This document shows positions 1-61,929 of a stretch of DNA of 64,000 bases, in pieces (the first letter of the stretch is position 1; each line of letters starts with the position of its first letter). Both the position numbers and the translations under genes were made by a program. The DNA is taken from contig OZ231126.1 of the NCBI GenBank assembly GCA_965153355.1, positions 51,336,001-51,400,000 of the forward strand. The letters run 5' to 3'. The notes beneath the pieces are model-generated. The model ran no database searches. It was given only the letters and a program-made list of their open reading frames with translations, and was not told where the DNA came from. The stretch comes from Flaccisagitta enflata. Its lineage: Eukaryota; Chaetognatha; Sagittoidea; Aphragmophora.

Positions 1-159
1 CGAGACGCGGAAGCGGTGTCGAGATCCAAGAGAAGCAGACGAAGCTGATCCTGATAAGGGTAGCAAACGCGCGGAGAAAAAAATCGCGCTAACGATCAGC
101 AGCTTTCATCTACTCTATGCTTGGGGCGAGACGGCGACCGCTCGTGGAAATCGTTTTTG
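1..159 (-). other. Downstream flank of the cadherin extension (3' UTR or beyond)
   Basis: In the gene's sense this follows the TAA at 160-162. No AATAAA is visible, so the transcript probably continues past the window edge. Confidence 0.4.
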
Positions 160-915
160 TTAAATGTTAGTTTGTTGGCGCAGTCGCGGGGCCGGCTGTT
201 GTTGTTGTTCGTAAGTGCTTGGTCTTTGGTTAGCGGATGAGGCGAGGGATTGTTGCGAGCTGCTGTTGGGTGGTAGCCATTGTAAAGGTGAAGTGGAATT
301 TTCGTTATGTTGCTGTAGCGACGAGTGATGTTGATGTTGCTGCTGCAGCGACGAGAAAGAAAGAGGTTGAGAATGAGGGTCAAAGGATAAGGGCGAAGTG
401 GAGACGAAGGAAACGGCGGCGGCTGCGTCGGCGTACCGCGTTACAGAAGCGGCGGCGTCGGCATATCTCGCCACGTAAAGAGGGTTCGGGTAAGACACGG
501 CGGAGAGAGGGGAAACAGAGTCGAGATGAGAAAGAGGAGCAGTTTGGTGAGGAAGAGAGGAGGGAGGCAGATTATGATGATGATGATGATGCTGATACAA
601 TGGGGAGAGGATCGGGGCGGAAGCATCCGGGACGACGCCCACCGGCGGCACGCCGCCGAGGGAAGTGACGCATATGGCGGGGCCGCGGCTGACGGCGGCG
701 ACGGATGCGGCGACCTCGGCGTCGGTGACGACGACGCCACCGCTAGAAAAAGTCATCATCGGAAGAGACGCCGCGGTGGGCGACGCCGGGGATTTGTCCG
801 ATGCCGACCGCAAGCGATGAGCGTGGGACCGATGCTGTTGTTGTTGAAGATATTGTTGAGATTGTAAATGATGCTGTTGTCCGTGCTGTTGTTGAATCTG
901 TTGTTGCTTGTGTAT
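160..915 (-). CDS. 251-codon in-frame open extension after the cadherin TAG (readthrough or alternative-splice candidate)
   Basis: The frame of the last cadherin exon stays open from the codon after TAG (913-915) to a TAA at 160-162. The predicted segment starts Gln/His-rich (IHKQQQIQQQHGQQHHLQSQ), then is Ser/Pro/Ala-rich, has a run of six histidines, and ends in a QQQQ stretch. A duplicated 10-codon block (474-445 and 444-415) differs at five codons synonymously and two non-synonymously, which favours translation. It could be reached by TAG readthrough, or by splicing from 1622 to an in-frame CAG acceptor downstream of the stop. It could also be ordinary GC-rich 3' UTR, since other frames here are also long. 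Confidence 0.45.
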   Translation of the reverse strand: MHKQQQIQQQHGQQHHLQSQQYLQQQQHRSHAHRLRSASDKSPASPTAASLPMMTFSSGGVVVTDAEVAASVAAVSRGPAICVTSLGGVPPVGVVPDASAPILSPLYQHHHHHHNLPPSSLPHQTAPLSHLDSVSPLSAVSYPNPLYVARYADAAASVTRYADAAAAVSFVSTSPLSFDPHSQPLSFSSLQQQHQHHSSLQQHNENSTSPLQWLPPNSSSQQSLASSANQRPSTYEQQQQPAPRLRQQTNI

Positions 916-54239
<53,324 letters not shown>

Positions 54240-54258
54240 CTGCAACAGAAACATGATA

Positions 54259-55307
54259 ACAGGGTGAGCAGGAAATTTGGCACAACTCTGTAAAAACACT
54301 GAATAATACTATAACGCAGAGCTAATATTTTTTTAACACAGATTTTATGTACAAGTCTTGCAATATGGAGTAACTATGAGTCAATTTTGTAGACAGTAGG
54401 CATTGTAAGGATTTGAAACTAAAAAATAATGTAAAGGTACCATGAGGCTTGTGTGCCATTGTTCTGGTAATATTGCTTTGAGGGAGTGGCTATAGTTGAC
54501 ATTTTTTTTTACAGTTATTTCTCACCCTTTGACCTAATCATCTATTGCTATATCTAACATCAAGGACATACTATCGTTCAACACGCCACGGGGGAGGCTT
54601 CCATAGGTCAAGAAAAATTCTTGGTCATAATGGCGAGTGGTTTGGGCCTCAGGAAGGCTTACTATATCACTTCATACCAAAACGAAAATTTTTTTGCTTC
54701 AAAATTTTTTTGAATGCTGTAAAAAGCCATAAAATTAGCATTTTTGACAGTTTTTTTTTGCCAAAATTGCCGCTTTGCTCAAAAAATAGGCAAACAATGA
54801 TTACCTGGCACCAAGACACATTCATGCATAAATACAGGCCAACCCGTCATCATTTAGTAACATATTGTGCAGTAAAATGCCGTAAAAAGCCATAAAAATA
54901 ACATTTTTGACAGTTTTTTTATCCAAAACCGCCGCTTTGGTATAAAAATGAGCAAACAATGATTATCTGGCACTAAGACACATTCATACCTAAATACATG
55001 CCAACCCGTCATCATTTAGTGTCATTATATGCCATTTTTACATCTTTTTACAACATTTTACGGCATTTTAAAAAAATTTTAAAGTTAAAAAATTTTTGTT
55101 TTGGTATAAAGTGATAAAGTAAACCTTCCTGACGCCCAAACCACCCACCATTATGACTGAGAATTTTTCTTGACCCATGAAAGCCTCCCCTGTGGCGTGT
55201 CAGTGGAACTCATTATGAGGTTGTGACCCAAATTTCAACTTATTAGCCCACCTAAAAGTGCCATTTTTAGAAATATTTGTTTGTGCCAAATTTCCTGCTC
55301 ATCCTGT
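54259..55307. mobile_element. Tc1/mariner-like foldback element, 1049 bp, TA duplication
   Basis: Inverted ends ACAGGGTGAGCAGGAAATTT and AAATTTCCTGCTCATCCTGT flanked by TA. The interior is itself an inverted repeat (GCCACGGGGGAGGCTT ... AAGCCTCCCCTGTGGC) enclosing AT-rich repeats of AAAGCCATAAAA. No transposase frame. Confidence 0.85.
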
Positions 55308-55903
55308 TAAGACACATTACATTGGCGGAACTTGCATTAAGCTAAACGTGCGAAGGAAGCCTTGAAACAAATCGCATAAGGGCAAGTGCAATCGTGGCCC
55401 GTCTACCATAGTATGCCAATGAGGTATGCAGTCAGGTGAGCTTTTATTGTCAAAAGCAATCGACATTCATTTTTTCACCTTTGACCCTCCAAATTTCATG
55501 TTCGTGTACACCGTGACCTAAAATATATTTTGTAAGAATATTGCTCGTTTGGCAATTATACTCCTTTGCAAGGGTTAAACAATAAACAAACAATATTCTT
55601 ACAGAACATTTTATAAAGTTTTAACAAACCTGTATTTAAGAAATGTTCCATAAAAAAATTCACTAAAATATTAGTATTTTAGCAGGATTACATGGAAATG
55701 TTTTTCAGTGGCAACTAAAACCCATTGCAAATAAAGCACCTTTTTGTCATTTATACTCCGAACATCCGTCTTTTATGCTTGTCTTCCTAACATGAAATCC
55801 CTTGTATTTCCAAGTCTAGACGACATCAACTGAACAAGGCAAGAAAAAGAGTGAAAAAAAGGAGAAAGAGAAAAGGTTCTAGTGGAAAGAAAAAAAGAAA
55901 AAG

Positions 55904-56002
55904 ATGGCTGGCATCGCTGTGTTAGACAACATGCAAAAAGGGTTGACGGCGCTCCCGGGAGTAAAGGGCATCATCACGGTGCAAAATGCGACGGCTTTAC
56001 CC
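55904..56002 (+). CDS. Roadblock exon 1
   Basis: 33 codons, MAGIAVLDNMQKGLTALPGV then KGIITVQNATALP, ending phase 0 at donor GTGAGT. This covers the first helix and first beta strand of the roadblock fold. The first ATG in frame is in AAAAAGATGG. No TATA box or clear promoter is visible upstream; 55310-55880 is AT-rich sequence in which I see no gene. Confidence 0.92.
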
Positions 56003-59000
56003 GTGAGTATAAACAAAGCTTACAACAATGCCGTGAAAAAATATTTATTCACGCATATTTGTACTACGACTACACCTTCTTCGTAACTTTTTGTGCGCGA
56101 CGGAATACCATTCCGACGCGGACTATAATTCGAGGCGGGTGGGTCGTCGTCGTCGTCGTTGTCGTCGTCCACACTTTTAAAAATGGGCTAACTTTTGAAC
56201 ACCTTGACCGATTTACTTCATATTTGGAGGGAAGCTGTACTAGGGTAAGCCGCTTTGCAGCCAATGCGTATGTTAAGATCGGACCATCCCAACCGAGCCT
56301 ACCAGCCTAAAAGTGAAAAACGTGCATAACTTTGGCATTTTTCAATCGATTTGGTTGAAACTTGGTATGTAGTCTTCAAATGGAAGGACTCAACAGATGT
56401 ATTTGATTTGTAAATATTTGGCATGCTAACTAGCCAGGCAAGCTACTCTTCATGACAATACTACCAGCCTAAGAGTGAAAAACGTGCATAACTTTGGCAT
56501 TTTTCAACCGATTTGGTTGAAACTTTGCATGTAGTCTCTAATTGGAAGGACTCAACAAATGTATTTGATTTGCTAACCAGCCAAACTGACCTACCACCCA
56601 ACTAGCCCACCAGCCTAAAAATGGAAAAGGTGCATAACTTTTGCATTTTTCAATCAATTTGGTCAAAACTGCGTATGAAATCTCTAAATGGAAGGGCTCA
56701 ATACCTGTTTGAAATTTATGGAAATTTCAGCATGCTAACCAGCCTACCACCCACCCAGCCTACCAGCCTAAAAGTGAAAGCGGTGCATAACTTCGGCATT
56801 TTTCAACCAATTCGGTTGAAACTTGGTATGGAATCTCTAAATGGAAGGACTCAACATATGTTTGTGATTCTTAAAAATTTTAGCATGCTAAACGGCCAAA
56901 CTGGCCTACCACCTAACCAGCCTACCATCTAAAGGTGAAAAATTGGCAAAACTTTGGTATTTTTCAACTGATTTGGTTGAAACTTTGTAAAATGTCTATG
57001 CCATTTGACAATGCTGTTTGACCACGCTGTTTGACCACGCCGTTTGACCACGCCGTTTGACAACACCGTTTGACACCGCCGTTTGACACCGCCGTTTCAC
57101 AACGCTGTTGACAACGCTGTTAGACCCCACTCGCGGACTTATACTTTCTATAGATTTTTAATCGCGTGCACGCGACTCTACACCCCGTTGTGTCCGTCGG
57201 TCGGTCGGTCTGTCGGTCACACTTTCCTTTTTTGCCCAAATGGTCTAGTGACCTCCAAATATAGCCCCCTGCCCACGCATGTGACTTCGGTAGCCGTGTA
57301 TCCGGCCTTGTTTGTATTCAACATGAATATCCACAAGTAGATAATGATCTATTTGTTTTACTTCATAGAGTTAAATTTGAACGCGTTCTGAAAAAAACTC
57401 GCCCCGGGAAAAGTCTCTAGACTCGACAATAGAAATCACCACCGATCTAGGCTTTCTTGGGTTTGTTCGATAGAGATTTGTTTTCTCTCGCGACTTTTGC
57501 TATCTAGAATGGTGGTTTGTTTGTTTGAAATAGATGAGAGGTACAAATATAAAAACGATTCATGACTGACAAACACAACTGCGTTCAGAGTGTAGAGTCC
57601 AGGACTGAAAGAGTCTAACTTCAAACAGTCCATCAAAATCGTTTTAAACAAAAGCATTTTGTCTATATTATGGTCAAACAATTTTTCTCACTATTAATGT
57701 TCAAATTGAGAGGTTATTTCACTTTTCTTACTCGATCTACTTTATCAGGAGGATGATTACTCAATGTAGCGCGGTTTTTTACAAGGCGTTTTCTGCGTCA
57801 CTCAGTGCGTAGCACTCAGTTGTGGTGTGTTGCGCATGTGTATAAAGATAAGAAAATAAAGATTTGTTTTTCAATATATTTCGCAGTTCTCCTGCCATTG
57901 CATGTAGCCAGACATGAATTGAGGTGCGCTCTTCTATCACACGATCTCCAAAAAAATGTTTTTGTCACAATTTTCCACATTTTTAAAGTAAAATGACGCG
58001 CAATGATACATGTGAACTGGAACTTTGACTCTGAAAAAAATGTGTGGGGGCAAGTTCTAGAAAATAAGCGTACAATTCAACGACCATTTTTTTTCGTCAT
58101 TTTTGTAAATGAAAAATAATATAACTTGAAATCGATATAAGCTACAGATTTCTGGTCCCCCTAGTTTTTTTAGCGGCTTCATGTTTCATAGGTGGGGTGG
58201 GAAAAAATCCATATTCAGAAGCGTCAGGAAGCAACTCTTACTTCTTTACCTACCACAAGGAAAAACGATTAAAAAGGTATTTCTGAATGTTTGTCTATAA
58301 TTGTTTTTGCTAGTCAACATTGTACTAAGAACAAGGCCAAGTAGGCCAATTAGGACGAATGCGCTACCGACCAACCAACCAACCAACCAACCGACCAACC
58401 AACGGACACAGCCAGCTGTAGAGGTGCTTAATGCTTTGACACACCTAGAAATAAGCCTGGGGCGTTAAATGGAGGGGAGGGGGGCGATAAACAGAGCAAA
58501 CACGGCAGTACTTGTTGGAAACAATGTTTAAACTTTGTTGTCGGTGTGCAGGTATGTGTATGTGCTCTTGTGCAGTCAAGTGGCAAACGATCGATATGCG
58601 ATGAAAACATTTTTCGCACTCACACTTAAAAGTTTTTCTATTGACACTGTTGACCTCGAAGCTCAGGTTGCCATGCCGATGGCCCTTTGTGGCTTAGAGA
58701 TTCAATTCCACGCCATACGCTTATGCTTGCATTGTGCCTACACGCTTGTTGACGGATGATGATCATCTCTCTCGTTATCTTAGGTGCGGACGACGATTTC
58801 CAGCAATCTCTCGGCCGTCATCGCGCATCACGTCCTCAAAATAATTCCGAAGGCGAAGAAAGTTCTCACGGTAAGATTTGGGGCATTGTTATTGTTGTTA
58901 TTGTTATTTTTTATTGTTGTTGTTGTTGATTGTTGTTGTTATTATTTATTGTTATTTATTATGTTATTGTTATTGTTGTTATTATTGTTATTATTGTTTT

Positions 59001-59758
59001 GTTTTATGGTTATTGGTTTATTGTGGTTCTTGTTATTGTTTGTTGTTGTTATTTATTGTTATTGTTTGTTGTTGTTGTTATTATTTGTTGTTGTTGTTGT
59101 TGTTATTTGTTATTTATTTGGTTATTTGTTGTTGTTGTTGTTTTCTTGTTTGTTGTTGTTGTTGTTGTTGTTGTTATTGTTGTTTTGTTGTTGTTGTTGT
59201 TGTTTTGTTATTATTGGTTTTGTTGTTGTTGTTGCTAACAGCCCCACATTGACATTTACGTAAGTTTGGTAACTCCAGTATTGCATGTCGGGACCAGGAA
59301 ATTATAGGAAGCTGCGGTTGTCCGTCCGTCTGAGCATCCACCAAGGCGCCGACATTGAGAAGCGCCGTTTTGTCCCGGTCAGTATGCGACTGCTTATGCC
59401 GCTCAGATCCGCGATACTCTCAGTTGTCGACACGCAACTCGACAAAATGCTTTGTCCGCGTCCGTCCGTCCGCGTGTTACTGTTAGTCCGTAACGCATGA
59501 GACAAAATGTATGAAAACGCATAATTCCGTTCCAATAAACGTCCGCAACGATATCGTAACCCCGCGTAAATTGTTTCTCTCTCTTCAGGAAGTTGACCCG
59601 ACTGACAGTTGCCAATTTGTCAGAATTCGAGGCAAAAATTTTGAGTATCTCGTCGTTCTGGACAAAGATTACACCATGATATCAATTCAAGTGAGGACAG
59701 AAAAGAGAGAGATAGAGAGAGAGAGAGAGAGGAATAACAGACAAACTTGTCTGCATGC

Positions 59759-59846
<88 letters not shown>

Positions 59847-61809
59847 CGCGTCAACAGGAACACACTCAATTCATAGCCGATGAGCCGGCAGCACTACCAA
59901 CGAATACCGGAGCCATGAAAATGGGAGTTCAGGATGAAGCCAACGCTAATCGCAAAAACTTTAACAGATTCCGAGCCTCTAATCACAACAACCATAACAA
60001 TTTCATCGACCCAAACACCAACAACAGCGCCGCCAAGGTAAATATTCAAGTTCTGAGTTAATTACTTGTTTTACACTCTTTATTTTTAATAAGAACCTAG
60101 TTTATAAGAACATCAAGGCTTCAAATGGCCCCAAAATTAAGAACAACCAGAACATACAAAGGCTTCAAATCTTGAGAAAAAAATTTCGCTTTAGATATTA
60201 CTTAAAGAATATTAAAAAAATATTTGAATTTTTGTATAATCAAGATGATATTTTATAATTTTTGAATAAACATCATTTAAATATCCCCAGACTTTAATGA
60301 TTGGCATTTGTTTTAACAGTGTTTAATAGAAATGTATTTAGTATAATTTAGTAATAGTATATCATAAGGTTTCCTATAGTTTATATAGTATTAAAAATTA
60401 AGAACGCTCTAAGAACGTTAAAGGCTTCATTTGGCTTTGAAAATAAGAACATGAAGCCTTGAGAAAAAAATGACGTTCTTATAAAAAATAAAGAGTGTAC
60501 TTCGGGATATGGTTTAAATAGACTAATTAAAATAAAAAAGTCCATCTTCTTTCGATGAAAAGATGGATACACTTTTTTCTTTTTATAAGCACCTCGTTTA
60601 TAATCACGCTCAGCCTCAGATGTTGGGAAAATTTAAGCACATTGCTAAGCACGCTCCAGGCTGAGATTTCTGATTCGGAAAAAAATTTTTTAGTGAATTT
60701 TGAAAAAATATGCCAATTTTAGACATTTTTATTGAAATTTCATAAAGAAACAAACAAAACTTTGATAGAATTTGAAATTAACTGTAATATCAATCTGCTA
60801 ATATAATCAGGATTTTAATACTGATAGAAATAATTGAATTTCTATTAATATTTAAGAATATCATTACTTAGATAATCATTACTTAGATACTATTGTTAAT
60901 AAAAATTTATCACTGTTACATAATGATAAGGACCACTAAAAAAGAATAATATATCATGATATTAAATAACTTAATAAAAATCTAAAAATTTCATATTAAA
61001 TCAAGATATTAATCTTATCCCATGGTTTATATGAAAGTAGGACAACATCAGTGAATGATAATGTATATCTATTATATAAAATACATTCATTACTGTATTT
61101 TATACAATACTCTATTCTAAACTATACAATACTCTATGCTACACTGTTTTCTATACCCTATTTGGTATTTGTTCTATACTGAATAGGATAAAACTTACCG
61201 GTAAATGATAAGCACGCTTTTAAGCACATTTTAGCCTCGAAAGTGAGATTTTGCTAAGCACGCTCAGCCTCAGCCGAAAAAAAGTGCGTGCTTATAAAAA
61301 GAAAAAAGTGTATCATCGCTTTAAAATGTGGAAAACTTTAGACAAGGCCAATATGTAGTTGCTTTCTGGCAAGCAGGGCCAGGGCATTAATTCGCAGTAA
61401 TATTTCCGGCAGAAAAGAAAATCCAAAAAAAAGCAATACAGACCCACCTAGCCACCTGCGGACCTACCGACCCACAAACAAACCCTCGAGCTCAGCGAGC
61501 AACATGATAGCTCTAACCAACTGTTTCTCTCTATTCCACACCCATGTGCATTTCCCACAATATATCTTTATTTTTGTACATCAGCGAAATTACAGAAATC
61601 GAGGAAACTCCCGCGACAACGCCCCGGACGCGTTAACGTCATCCTTGAATGCTGCCACTGCGGCGGCTTCATCAACAGCATCTACAGCAGCGGCATCGAA
61701 AGCAAGTTCTTCGTCGGAGACTTTGCTGCGTCGGTTTCGCGGGATGAAGGTGGTCACCGGCGGCGACGGCAGAGACTTCATCAGAGTCAACTTTCTGCCT
61801 CACTCTTGA
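55904..61809 (+). CDS. Dynein light chain roadblock/LC7-type protein with long C-terminal extension
   Basis: Five exons, all phase 0: 55904-56002, 58784-58870, 59589-59690, 59858-60037, 61585-61809; 230 residues. Residues 1-96 match the roadblock/LC7 fold. GVKGIITV and ATALPVRTT align with GVQGIIVV...GIPIKST, VDPTDSCQFVRIRGKNFEY aligns with IDPQNDLTFLRIRSKKNE, and LDKDYTMISIQ aligns with PDKDYFLIVIQ. In the family these are dimeric light chains on dynein intermediate chain. Known DYNLRB proteins end just after the ...IQ strand. Here about 134 more residues follow, Asn-rich then Ala/Ser-rich, with a conserved-looking FRGMKVVTGGDGRDFIRVNF end. The start codon AAGATGG has a good context. A ciliary or special-purpose dynein chain is possible but not shown. 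Confidence 0.92.
56090..57150 (-). mobile_element. Inverted copy of the large tandem-repeat element (roadblock intron 1)
   Basis: Reads in reverse: hairpin CGACGGAATACCATTCCGAC, (GTC)n at 56140-56170, about four 175-bp units, then decayed 13-bp units (GTTTGACCACGCC) and TCGCGGACTTATACTTTCT. It faces the copy at 52198-53998 across the first visible cadherin exon, so the two could pair over 2-5 kb. Confidence 0.85.
57156..57313 (-). mobile_element. Pearl-like element, AGTCGCG subfamily
   Basis: Minus-strand: AACAAGGCCGGATACACGGC, arm AGTCACATGCGTGGGCAGG, (ACCG)n, end GAGTCGCGTGCACGCGATT then AAAAA. Directly abuts the preceding element. Confidence 0.78.
57314..58328. other. Roadblock intron 1, AT-rich, no gene seen
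   Basis: Frames at 57436-57681 (minus) and 57805-57996 (plus) are short, have no splice support and match nothing I recognise. Confidence 0.4.
58329..58449 (+). mobile_element. Pearl-like element, AGGTGC subfamily
   Basis: AACAAGGCCAAGTAGGCCAA, (CCAA)n tract, end GTAGAGGTGCTTAATG ... ACACACCTAGAA. Confidence 0.65.
58784..58870 (+). CDS. Roadblock exon 2
   Basis: 29 codons, VRTTISSNLSAVIAHHVLKI then IPKAKKVLT, corresponding to the strand and long central helix of the roadblock fold. The acceptor is CTCGTTATCTTAG and the donor GTAAGA. The 2.8-kb intron before it is filled with an inverted tandem-repeat element and a pearl-like element. Confidence 0.92.
58885..59237 (+). repeat. (TTG)n/(TTA)n trinucleotide repeat in roadblock intron 2
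   Basis: About 350 bp of TTGTTGTTA units. Open frames of poly-Leu/Val/Cys are artefacts. Confidence 0.95.
59424..59575 (-). mobile_element. Pearl-like element, TTGCGGAC subfamily
   Basis: Minus-strand: ACGCGGGGTTACGATATCGT, arm TTGCGGACG, (ACGG)n, end GAGTTGCGTGTCGACAACT. It ends 13 bp before the acceptor of roadblock exon 3. Confidence 0.65.
59589..59690 (+). CDS. Roadblock exon 3
   Basis: 34 codons, EVDPTDSCQFVRIRGKNFEY then LVVLDKDYTMISIQ, the C-terminal beta strands of the domain. The acceptor is CTCTCTCTTCAG and the donor GTGAGG. If the following 167-bp intron were retained, the frame would run on through (GA)n and (CA)n into Arg-Glu and His-Thr repeats, so correct splicing matters. 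Confidence 0.93.
59759..59841 (+). repeat. (CA)n microsatellite in roadblock intron 3
   Basis: About 83 bp of CA ending 17 bp before the exon 4 acceptor. Confidence 0.97.
59858..60037 (+). CDS. Roadblock exon 4 (extension, Asn-rich)
   Basis: 60 codons, phase 0 to phase 0: EHTQFIADEPAALPTNTGAM, then an Asn/His-rich stretch ending in PNTNNSAAK. The acceptor is GCGTCAACAG, 17 bp after an 83-bp (CA)n tract that replaces a normal pyrimidine tract; the donor is GTAAAT. The segment looks disordered and has no counterpart in standard roadblock proteins. Confidence rests on phase and open frame rather than homology. Confidence 0.7.
60074..60497. mobile_element. Palindromic MITE, 424 bp, TA duplication (roadblock intron 4)
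   Basis: Inverted ends CACTCTTTATTTTTAATAAG and CTTATAAAAAATAAAGAGTG flanked by TA; AT-rich interior. Confidence 0.82.
60570..61310. mobile_element. Palindromic MITE, 741 bp, TA duplication (roadblock intron 4)
   Basis: Inverted ends CACTTTTTTCTTTTTATAAG and CTTATAAAAAGAAAAAAGTG flanked by TA. CTCAGCCTCAG motifs occur in both arms; a related fragment is at 51979-52190. Confidence 0.82.
61585..61809 (+). CDS. Roadblock exon 5 (extension, Ala/Ser-rich, stop)
   Basis: 74 codons plus TGA (61807-61809). It begins RNYRNRGNSRDNAPDALTSS, continues with an Ala/Ser/Thr low-complexity block, and ends LLRRFRGMKVVTGG then DGRDFIRVNFLPHS. The acceptor TTTTGTACATCAG is strong and phase 0. GC content is much higher than the flanking AT-rich intron, as expected for coding sequence. 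No AATAAA is close downstream; one lies at about 62173. Confidence 0.75.
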   Translation, partial: RNYRNRGNSRDNAPDALTSSLNAATAAASSTASTAAASKASSSSETLLRRFRGMKVVTGGDGRDFIRVNFLPHS

Positions 61810-61929
61810 CGATCTCCTTGGATTGGATTTTCGAGATAAGATATGAGGGGGGGGGGGTCGGGAAAGGGGGTTTCTTGGATCAAGGGGAAACGATTTCCGT
61901 TACCTGCACAAGTTGGGCTACGATGAAAA

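Noticed and set aside
237-668. 143-codon Arg-rich plus-strand frame opposite the cadherin extension
   Set aside because: Shadow of the GC-rich minus-strand frame; Arg/Glu composition follows from the complement of Ser/Pro codons. It does warn that long frames are easy here, which lowers confidence in the extension.
56003-56310. Alternative 142-codon frame overlapping roadblock exon 1 (from 55882)
   Set aside because: Runs into the inverted (GTC)n repeat element; the roadblock frame has clear homology and a proper donor.
58784-59263. 159-codon Leu/Val/Cys-rich plus-strand frame
   Set aside because: True roadblock exon 2 followed by a (TTG)n intron repeat; the long frame ignores a good GTAAGA donor.
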